DNA from: JAXJYR01 sp964593515 | GTDB taxonomy: Bacteria; Bacillota_I; Bacilli_A; Erysipelotrichales; Erysipelotrichaceae | Assembly: GCA_964593515.1 (NCBI GenBank) | Contig: CAZQJH010000085.1 | Location: 1-7,035, forward strand | Length of the DNA: 7,035 nucleotides | Reading direction: 5' to 3' | In this document: positions 1 through 4,938 of the stretch, one piece after another | Layout: every line of letters begins with the position of its first letter | Numbering within the stretch: position 1 is the first letter of the stretch | Made by a program: the position numbers and the translations under genes | The notes under the pieces: generated by a model | Told to the model about the DNA's origin: nothing | Databases searched by the model: none | What the model saw: the letters and a program-made list of their open reading frames with translations, nothing else

Positions 1-102
1 ATTCAATTATGTGATTAATGGTTCAAGAATATTTTAGCATAATAACCTTAAAATATGCAAAGTATTATCTAAACCTAATAAAAAGTAGGAAAAATGTTAA
101 AT

Positions 103-139
103 GTAATACCTTTTTTGCTTGAAAAGTAATACCTATTTT
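103..139 (+). repeat. 14-bp direct repeat around the permease promoter
   Basis: GTAATACCTNTTTT occurs at 103-116 and again at 126-139, matching at 13 of 14 positions with a 23-bp period. The first copy lies just upstream of the -35 hexamer and the second fills the spacer between -35 and -10. That placement would suit a repressor operator, but a chance repeat in AT-rich DNA is possible. It does not resemble the Bacillus PurR box as I know it. Seen directly; the regulatory role is inference. Confidence 0.35.
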
Positions 140-147
140 ATTATAAT
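119..147 (+). promoter_or_regulatory. Sigma-A promoter of the purine permease gene
   Basis: TTGAAA at 119-124 and a perfect TATAAT at 142-147 are separated by exactly 17 bp. Transcription would start near 153-155, leaving a leader of under 20 nt. The leader contains the ribosome binding site AAAGGAG (158-164), 6 nt before the ATG. The short leader leaves no room for a purine riboswitch, so any control is likely at initiation. Confidence 0.75.
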
Positions 148-170
148 ATTGTGGTTGAAAGGAGAAAAAT

Positions 171-1502
171 ATGTTAGAAAAACTATTTAATTTAAAAGAA
201 AAAAACGCTAATGTGAAAACAGAAGTTATTGCCGGGATTACAACTTTCTTAGCAATGGCTTATATTTTGGGGGTTAACCCAGCAATCTTAGCTGATGCGG
301 GAATGGATACTACTTCAGTATTTGTGGCTACAGCTTTATCAGCAGGTATTGCTTCTATTTTAATGGGGTTATTAGCTAACTATCCAGTTGCTTTAGCTGC
401 TGGTATGGGAGTTAATGCTTTATTTGCTTATACTATTTGTGGAGCAATGGGAATGAGTTGGCAAGCAGCTTTAGCTTGTGTATTTATTTCAGGAGTTATC
501 TTCTTATTAATTTCGGTAACTGGAGTACGTAAGATTATTATTAATTCTATTCCTAATCAATTAAAGAAAGCAATTGGAGCTGGAATTGGATTCTTCGTTG
601 CTTTTGTTGGATTTAAAAATGCAGGAATTATTGTTGCTGATGCAGCTACTGGAGTTGCTTTTGGTAACATTGGAGATGCAACAGTATTATTAGCTATTAT
701 TGGTATTTTAATTACTTTAGCTTTAGTAGTTAAAAAAGTACCAGCTTCAGTATTTGTGGGAATGCTTATTACTGCCGTTATTGGTTTAGTATTAGGAGCA
801 TTAGGAATGGAAGGAATGCCTCAATTACCATCAAAATTAATTGAAACTAGTTTTGAATTAGAAGGGGTTATGGCTTTCACTCAAGGATTTAGTGAAGTTG
901 CAGCTAATCCATTAAATGCTTTTATTGCAATCTTCTCATTATTATTCGTTGACTTCTTTGATACTGCTGGTACATTAGTAGCAATCGGAGGACGTGTTGG
1001 ATTAATTAAAGAAGATGGTGAATTAGTTAATGCTGAAAAAGCTTTATTAGCTGATTCAGTTGGTACGGTAGTTGGAAGTGTGTTAGGTACTTCAACTGTT
1101 ACATCATTTGTTGAATCTAGTTCAGGAGTTGAAGCAGGTGGTAAATCAGGATTAACTGCTTGTGTAACTGGGGTATTATTTATTATTTCAGTATTATTTG
1201 CACCAATTATTTTAAGTTTAGTAACTAACTCAGTAACTGCTCCAGCCTTAGTAATTGTTGGTATTAGTATGGCTCAACAACTTAAAGAAATCGAATGGGA
1301 TAACATTGTATATGCTGCAAGTTCATTCGTAACAGTTATTATGATGGTTTTAACTTACAGTATTGCTAATGGTATTGCCTTTGGATTTATTACATACGTA
1401 GTAACAATGGTAGCAAGTGGAAAAGCTAAAGAAATTCACCCAACTATTTGGGCTTTAATGGTTATTTTCGTAGCTTATTTTGCTTTACCAGTATTAGGTT
1501 AA
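171..1502 (+). CDS. NCS2 family purine-base permease, AzgA/PbuG-type
   Basis: This 443-aa polytopic membrane protein should import a purine base such as hypoxanthine, guanine or adenine by proton symport, feeding salvage. Length matches AzgA/PbuG proteins (about 430-450 aa). Visible family signatures are NPAIL (residues 36-40), GMGVNALFAYT (78-88), the KKAIGAGIGFF segment (132-142), VDFFDTAGTL (260-269) and the stretch 309-327 containing ESSSGVEAGGKSG. The acidic residues D261/D264 and E315/E321 fall in the two segments that form the base-binding site in NCS2 transporters. Hydrophobic segments run throughout, with a short hydrophilic N-terminus (MLEKLFNLKEKN). The ATG at 171 follows AAAGGAG with 6-nt spacing, so the start is secure. 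It is a single-gene unit with its own promoter and terminator. The exact base cannot be read from sequence; PbuG or PbuO-like are both possible. Confidence 0.93.
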   Translation: MLEKLFNLKEKNANVKTEVIAGITTFLAMAYILGVNPAILADAGMDTTSVFVATALSAGIASILMGLLANYPVALAAGMGVNALFAYTICGAMGMSWQAALACVFISGVIFLLISVTGVRKIIINSIPNQLKKAIGAGIGFFVAFVGFKNAGIIVADAATGVAFGNIGDATVLLAIIGILITLALVVKKVPASVFVGMLITAVIGLVLGALGMEGMPQLPSKLIETSFELEGVMAFTQGFSEVAANPLNAFIAIFSLLFVDFFDTAGTLVAIGGRVGLIKEDGELVNAEKALLADSVGTVVGSVLGTSTVTSFVESSSGVEAGGKSGLTACVTGVLFIISVLFAPIILSLVTNSVTAPALVIVGISMAQQLKEIEWDNIVYAASSFVTVIMMVLTYSIANGIAFGFITYVVTMVASGKAKEIHPTIWALMVIFVAYFALPVLG

Positions 1503-1510
1503 TTATTTGA

Positions 1511-1538
1511 GACTATAGTTAAGCTATAGTCTTTTTTT
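1511..1538 (+). terminator. Rho-independent terminator of the permease gene
   Basis: GACTATAG (1511-1518) and CTATAGTC (1524-1531) form a perfect 8-bp stem around the 5-nt loop TTAAG, followed by seven T residues (1532-1538). It starts 8 nt after the permease stop codon. Confidence 0.85.
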
Positions 1539-1552
1539 ATGAAACAAAAGAA

Positions 1553-1574
1553 ATAATATTGAAAGATAATATTG
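1553..1574 (+). repeat. Tandem 9-bp repeat ATAATATTG upstream of the ACT operon
   Basis: ATAATATTG is present exactly at 1553-1561 and 1566-1574, a 13-bp period. The second copy overlaps the proposed -35 hexamer (1572-1577). It could be an operator, but low-complexity AT sequence makes coincidence plausible. Confidence 0.3.
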
Positions 1575-1600
1575 TTTTTTTACATTTTTTCAAGTATACT
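1572..1600 (+). promoter_or_regulatory. Probable promoter of the ACT/UPF0210 operon
   Basis: TTGTTT (1572-1577) and TATACT (1595-1600) are spaced 17 bp apart, ahead of the ACT gene and downstream of a terminator, where a new promoter is needed. An alternative pairing, TTTACA (1579-1584) with TATAAC (1600-1605), has a 15-bp spacer and is weaker. The leader would be about 25 nt and contains AGGAGGG (1619-1625). Confidence 0.55.
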
Positions 1601-1632
1601 ATAACTAATGGAAAAAATAGGAGGGCTTAGAT

Positions 1633-1902
1633 ATGAGAGCTGTTGTAACAGTAGTAGGTAAAGATTCAGTAGGTATTTTAGCTAAAGTATCTGGTGAATG
1701 TGAAAAAGCAAATATGAATGTGTTAGAGGTATCACAAACTTTATTACAAGATATGTTTGTAATGATGATGATGATTGATATTACGAAAGGAAATATGCCT
1801 TTAGCTGATTTCGCAACACATATGGAAAAATATGGTGATGATTGTGGTTTAAAGATCCATGTAATGCATGAAGATATCTTTAACTCAATGCACCGCATTT
1901 AG
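1633..1902 (+). CDS. Stand-alone ACT-domain protein, UPF0237 family
   Basis: This 89-aa protein is a single ACT domain with nothing attached. The N-terminus (MRAVVTVVGKDSVGILAKVS) shows the first beta strand, the ligand-loop type motif GKDSVGI (residues 9-15) and the start of helix 1. ACT domains usually bind amino acids or other small ligands and often dimerise. UPF0237 members, including pneumococcal SP_0238, are of this length and typically lie beside a UPF0210 gene, as here: the next gene starts 9 bp downstream. The start is set by AGGAGGG (1619-1625) with 7-nt spacing. Methionine is enriched (11 of 89), with four in a row at 44-47 encoded by ATG four times (1762-1773), inside a predicted strand. 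Likely a cytosolic sensor or regulatory partner of the UPF0210 protein; the ligand is unknown. Confidence 0.9.
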   Translation: MRAVVTVVGKDSVGILAKVSGECEKANMNVLEVSQTLLQDMFVMMMMIDITKGNMPLADFATHMEKYGDDCGLKIHVMHEDIFNSMHRI

Positions 1903-1911
1903 AGGTGAATT

Positions 1912-3270
1912 ATGTTAAATACAAGTGATATTCTACAAACGATTAAGATGATTGAAGAAGAAGACTTAGACGTAAGAACAATTACGATGGGTATTTCTTT
2001 ATTAGATTGTGCGGATAGTGACATCGATAAATCATGTGAAAAAATCTATAATAAAATTACTCGATTAGCTAAAGATTTAGTTAAAACTGGTGATGATATT
2101 TCACGTGAATATGGAATTCCAATTATTAATAAACGTATTTCTGTAACCCCAATTTCAATGTTAGTAGCTGTAAGTGGAGGAGATCCAGTTAAATATGCTT
2201 TAACTTTAGAAAAGTGTGCTCAAGCTGTAGGAGTTAACTTTATTGGAGGATATAGTGCTTTAGTGCAAAAAGGATTTGCAGCTGGAGATCGTGAATTAAT
2301 GGAATCTATTCCACGTGCATTAGCTCAAACGCAACATGTTTGTTCATCAGTTAATGTTGGTTCAACTAAAGCTGGTATTAACATGGATGCTGTAGAAATT
2401 ATGGGACGTGTGGTAAAAGAAGCAGCTGAATTAACGAAAGATGATAACTGTATTGGAGCAGCTAAATTAGTAGTCTTCTGTAATGCACCAGAAGATAACC
2501 CATTTATGGCCGGAGCTTTCCATGGTGTTGGTGAAGCTGATTGTGTTATTAATGTTGGGGTATCAGGTCCTGGAGTAGTTAGAGCTGCTTTAGCTAAAGC
2601 TGATAAAAATGCTTCAATGAATGAATTAGCTGATATTATTAAAAAGACAGCCTTTAAGATTACTCGTATGGGGCAATTAGTTGGTACTTTAGCTAGTGAA
2701 CGTTTAAATGTACCATTTGGAATTGTTGACTTATCATTAGCACCAACTCCAGCTATTGGTGATAGTGTTGCATATATCTTAGAAGAAATGGGATTAGAAA
2801 CATGTGGAGCTTATGGTACAACTGCATGTTTAGCAATGCTTAATGATGCTGTTAAAAAAGGTGGAGTTATGGCTAGTAGTAATGTTGGAGGATTATCTGG
2901 AGCCTTTATTCCAGTTAGTGAAGATGCTGGAATGATTGCAGCTGCTAGAAGTGGAGTTTTAACTTTAGAAAAATTAGAAGCAATGACTGCAGTATGTTCA
3001 GTTGGTTTAGATATGATTGTCGTACCAGGAGTTACTAGTGCAGAAGTTATTTCTGGAATGATTGCTGATGAAGCAGCCATTGGAATGGTTAACTCTAAAA
3101 CAACAGCTGTTCGTGTAATTCCTGCTATTGGTTTAGATGTTGGTGATGAATTAGAATTCGGTGGATTATTAGGAAGTGGACCAGTTATGAAAATTAACCA
3201 AAGTTCACCGGCAGTAATGATTCATCGTAAAGGAAGAATTCCAGCTCCATTACAAGCTTTAAAAAACTAA
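1912..3270 (+). CDS. UPF0210 / PFL family protein (COG2848, DUF711)
   Basis: This 452-aa cytosolic protein has the usual family length. Recognisable segments are LDVRTITMGISLLDCAD (residues 19-35), the VSGGDPVKYA region (87-96), HVCSSVNVGSTKAGINMDAV (142-161), VGVSGPGVV (215-223), PTPAIGDSVAYILEEMG (278-294) and the C-terminal GGLLGSGPVM (417-426). The family is structurally related to the pyruvate formate-lyase/glycyl-radical barrel fold (pneumococcal SP0239 is the structural example I recall). I see no RVxGY-type glycyl-radical motif near the C-terminus, so it should not be called a formate-lyase. It holds ten cysteines, including C144, C180, C190, C211, C298 and C306. The ribosome binding site AGAGGTG (1901-1907) overlaps the ACT gene's TAG stop, implying coupled translation. 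Biochemical function is unknown to me; an enzyme whose activity is tuned by the ACT partner is an inference. Confidence 0.9.
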   Translation: MLNTSDILQTIKMIEEEDLDVRTITMGISLLDCADSDIDKSCEKIYNKITRLAKDLVKTGDDISREYGIPIINKRISVTPISMLVAVSGGDPVKYALTLEKCAQAVGVNFIGGYSALVQKGFAAGDRELMESIPRALAQTQHVCSSVNVGSTKAGINMDAVEIMGRVVKEAAELTKDDNCIGAAKLVVFCNAPEDNPFMAGAFHGVGEADCVINVGVSGPGVVRAALAKADKNASMNELADIIKKTAFKITRMGQLVGTLASERLNVPFGIVDLSLAPTPAIGDSVAYILEEMGLETCGAYGTTACLAMLNDAVKKGGVMASSNVGGLSGAFIPVSEDAGMIAAARSGVLTLEKLEAMTAVCSVGLDMIVVPGVTSAEVISGMIADEAAIGMVNSKTTAVRVIPAIGLDVGDELEFGGLLGSGPVMKINQSSPAVMIHRKGRIPAPLQALKN

Positions 3271-3280
3271 TTACTTTACG

Positions 3281-3327
3281 AAAAAAGAGATATGAGTCGA
3301 ACTCATATCTCTTTTGTTTATTTTTTG
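3281..3327. terminator. Bidirectional terminator between convergent genes
   Basis: GAGATATGAGT (3287-3297) pairs with ACTCATATCTC (3301-3311) around a 3-nt loop. The stem extends by four A-T pairs (3283-3286 with 3312-3315) to 15 bp. On the plus strand it is followed by a T-rich tract reaching 3326. On the minus strand the A run 3281-3286 reads as T residues. It therefore ends both the UPF0210 operon and the minus-strand DUF368 gene. The DUF368 stop codon (3318-3320) lies inside the plus-strand T tract. Confidence 0.85.
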
Positions 3328-4181
3328 GCTTTTAAGGCTTGTAAACCTAAAATAATAACTCCACCAATGATGAAGAATAAAAAGTTGAAAGTAGATAAAT
3401 TCATTGCTGCTTGAGGTACATCTAAAGTTGTTGGACCTAAGAAAATAGCATAAATACTACCAAACATTAAACCGATAATAAAATAAATCATAATACTACG
3501 ATGTTTAGCTAAAGCCCATCTAATAACCTTCACAATAGTTGCAATTCCACAAATAACACCTAAACCAAAAATGATAATAGCTGGTAAATATTGTAGTTGG
3601 AAACTAATTAAAGCTTTAATCGCAGAAATAATTGGTAAATATAAACCAAAGATTAATAATAAGGTAGAACCACTAATCCCTGGTAAAACCATAGCACAAA
3701 TAGCAATAGCTGCTACAATAAAAATATATATCATATCAACAATACTTAAACTAGTTAAATCAATATCACTAACTAAAGCATTAGTACTATTTGCAATAAA
3801 GACAACTAAGACAATCCCAATAATTAAAGCAATAATTGATTTAAAATCAGTATGTAAATCTTTTTTCTCTTCGAAATAAACAAGTGGTATTGCGAAAACA
3901 ATAAAACCAATAAATAATGAAGAAATATCATAAATATGTTTTTCAAAGACAGAAACAAGAATTAAAACAGCTAAAACAAAACCAATTATCCAACCAATAC
4001 CTAATTTAATTAAGTAAGTTAAAGCTTTTTTCTTTTGTTCCATATTACCACTAATTAAATCATCTAAAGATGAAATGAAATTATCATAAAAACCTAAAAT
4101 AAAAGCAATGGTACCCCCAGATACCCCTGGTACACTATCGGCTAAGGCCATACAAAAACCATGAAATAAATTTTTAATCAC
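3318..4181 (-). CDS. DUF368 membrane protein, PopT-type polyprenyl-phosphate translocase
   Basis: This 287-aa membrane protein belongs to the DUF368 family. Some members (PopT) have been shown to help return undecaprenyl phosphate across the membrane for reuse in cell-wall synthesis. The diagnostic feature is a duplicated re-entrant motif: DSVPGVSGGTIAF (residues 15-27) and MVLPGISGSTLLL (164-176), consistent with an internally repeated fold. Hydrophobic segments lie at about 57-78, 87-103, 115-131, 148-165, 199-218, 229-248 and 264-280. The tail is basic (LKAKK). The start codon is GTG (4179-4181), supported by GAGG (4189-4192) 7 nt upstream; the next in-frame ATG is codon 11, inside the conserved region. 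The gene is convergent with the UPF0210 operon and divergent from the amidase gene. Family assignment is secure; the C55-P role is transferred from characterised homologues. Confidence 0.9.
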   Translation of the reverse strand: MIKNLFHGFCMALADSVPGVSGGTIAFILGFYDNFISSLDDLISGNMEQKKKALTYLIKLGIGWIIGFVLAVLILVSVFEKHIYDISSLFIGFIVFAIPLVYFEEKKDLHTDFKSIIALIIGIVLVVFIANSTNALVSDIDLTSLSIVDMIYIFIVAAIAICAMVLPGISGSTLLLIFGLYLPIISAIKALISFQLQYLPAIIIFGLGVICGIATIVKVIRWALAKHRSIMIYFIIGLMFGSIYAIFLGPTTLDVPQAAMNLSTFNFLFFIIGGVIILGLQALKAKK

Positions 4182-4188
4182 AAAAAAA

Positions 4189-4192
4189 CCTC
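4189..4192 (-). promoter_or_regulatory. Ribosome binding site deciding the GTG start of the DUF368 gene
   Basis: Read on the minus strand, GTGAGG (4194-4189) with core GAGG sits 7 nt ahead of the GTG at 4181-4179. The intervening bases are all T. No other start nearby has comparable spacing. Confidence 0.6.
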
Positions 4193-4204
4193 ACTTTCTC
4201 TTTT

Positions 4205-4210
4205 ATTATA
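4205..4210 (-). promoter_or_regulatory. -10 element for the DUF368 gene
   Basis: A perfect TATAAT reads on the minus strand at 4210-4205, about 24 nt before the GTG start. At 17-bp spacing the -35 position reads CTAGCT, a poor match, so either the promoter is weak or a factor assists it. No equally clear promoter is seen for the divergent amidase gene; TTAACT (4249-4254) with TATCAT (4271-4276) is a weak candidate. Confidence 0.45.
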
Positions 4211-4288
4211 AATGATTATTGAAAAAAAGCTAGACATAAACCTAAATCTTAACTATTTTTTAACATATCTTATCATAGGAGGTTATAA

Positions 4289-4858
4289 ATGATAAAGATT
4301 TTTATTGATCAAGGACACAATCAAAGTAAAGTTAATGTAGGAGCACAAGTTAATGGGATTAATGAAGCTGACTTAACTTATGAGGTAGGGATTTATTTAG
4401 CTTCTTTATTTTATGCTGATGATCATTTTCAAGTACGCTTAGCTCGTAATATGGATGATGAAATACTTGGATATGATCAACAATCAAGCTTAAAACAACG
4501 CGTTGATAATGCTAATGAATGGGGTGCTGACTTATATATAAGTTTACATGGTAATGCTAATGAGAATGTTAATATTAATGGTAGTGAAATATATGTCTAT
4601 CAAATTCCTTCCAATGCTTATAATTTAAGTGTAGATATTATGCAACAAATAACTACTATAACTAAAATAAAAGATAATGGAATTAGAGCAAATCCAAGTT
4701 TATATGTGTTAAGAAAAAGTAAAATGATGGCTATTTTAATCGAATTAGGTTATCTAACAAATGTAAATGATGCCTTACTTCTTCAAGGAAAACCCTTTCT
4801 TTTTGCACTAGCAATTTACTTAGGTGTATTATCATATTATGGGCTAGAAAAAGAGTAA
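4289..4858 (+). CDS. N-acetylmuramoyl-L-alanine amidase, Amidase_3 catalytic domain
   Basis: This 189-aa protein is a bare Amidase_3 (AmiC/CwlD-type) zinc hydrolase domain that would cut the bond between N-acetylmuramic acid and the L-alanine of the stem peptide. Zinc ligands are visible as H10 in IDQGHN, E26 in NEADL and H87 in SLHGNA; the catalytic glutamate is E152 in IELGYLTN. The first motif reads DQGHN rather than the commoner DPGHGG. The protein starts directly with the first strand (MIKIFIDQGH), so there is no signal peptide, membrane anchor or wall-binding domain. The start follows AGGAGGT (4277-4283) with 5-nt spacing. It is divergent from the PopT-type gene. No clear terminator separates it from the helicase-like gene, so read-through is possible. 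A phage-type endolysin domain is an alternative origin, but no phage genes flank it. Confidence 0.88.
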   Translation: MIKIFIDQGHNQSKVNVGAQVNGINEADLTYEVGIYLASLFYADDHFQVRLARNMDDEILGYDQQSSLKQRVDNANEWGADLYISLHGNANENVNINGSEIYVYQIPSNAYNLSVDIMQQITTITKIKDNGIRANPSLYVLRKSKMMAILIELGYLTNVNDALLLQGKPFLFALAIYLGVLSYYGLEKE

Positions 4859-4896
4859 AAAAGTAAAAAAAACTATAGAAAAATCGTGTAAAAAAA
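4857..4896 (+). promoter_or_regulatory. Phased A-tracts upstream of the helicase-like gene
   Basis: Four A runs lie at 4857-4862, 4865-4872, 4879-4883 and 4890-4896, with centres roughly 9-12 bp apart. Runs at about helical spacing upstream of a -10 box can act as an UP element or bend DNA. Seen directly; the function is inference. Confidence 0.3.
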
Positions 4897-4915
4897 TGGG
4901 ATTTTGCGTTATAAT
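4887..4915 (+). promoter_or_regulatory. Probable promoter of the helicase-like gene
   Basis: A perfect TATAAT lies at 4910-4915. At 17-bp spacing the -35 position (4887-4892) reads TGTAAA, a weak match, with A-rich sequence upstream. The leader would be about 15-20 nt and almost wholly occupied by the ribosome binding site. Confidence 0.5.
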
Positions 4916-4920
4916 AATAT

Positions 4921-4935
4921 AGAAAGAAGGTGATT
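4921..4935 (+). promoter_or_regulatory. Extended ribosome binding site that sets the helicase start
   Basis: The stretch AGAAAGAAGGTGATT agrees at 13 of 15 positions with the complement of the typical Firmicute 16S rRNA 3' end. Its AGGTG core sits 6 nt before the GTG at 4939-4941. The alternative GTG at 4930 lies within the site itself and cannot be its target. The ATG at 4966 has no ribosome binding site. Confidence 0.75.
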
Positions 4936-4938
4936 ACG

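Noticed and set aside
1..170. Purine riboswitch or end of an upstream gene before the permease
   Set aside because: I see no conserved purine aptamer pattern, the promoter lies only about 24 bp before the ATG, and positions 1-100 show no convincing coding frame.
1605..1898. A 97-codon open frame on the minus strand opposite the ACT gene
   Set aside because: It is antisense to a recognisable conserved gene with a strong ribosome binding site, and its own translation resembles no family I know.
2811..3080. Minus-strand open frame within the UPF0210 gene
   Set aside because: It mirrors a conserved coding region and has low-complexity composition without a convincing start.
1912..3270. Calling the UPF0210 protein a pyruvate formate-lyase
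   Set aside because: The family name reflects fold similarity; no glycyl-radical motif is seen near the C-terminus, and the protein is much shorter than formate-lyases.
3571..3879. Plus-strand open frame, rich in Ile and Lys, opposite the DUF368 gene
   Set aside because: It is the shadow of a membrane-protein gene; the minus-strand product has clear family motifs.
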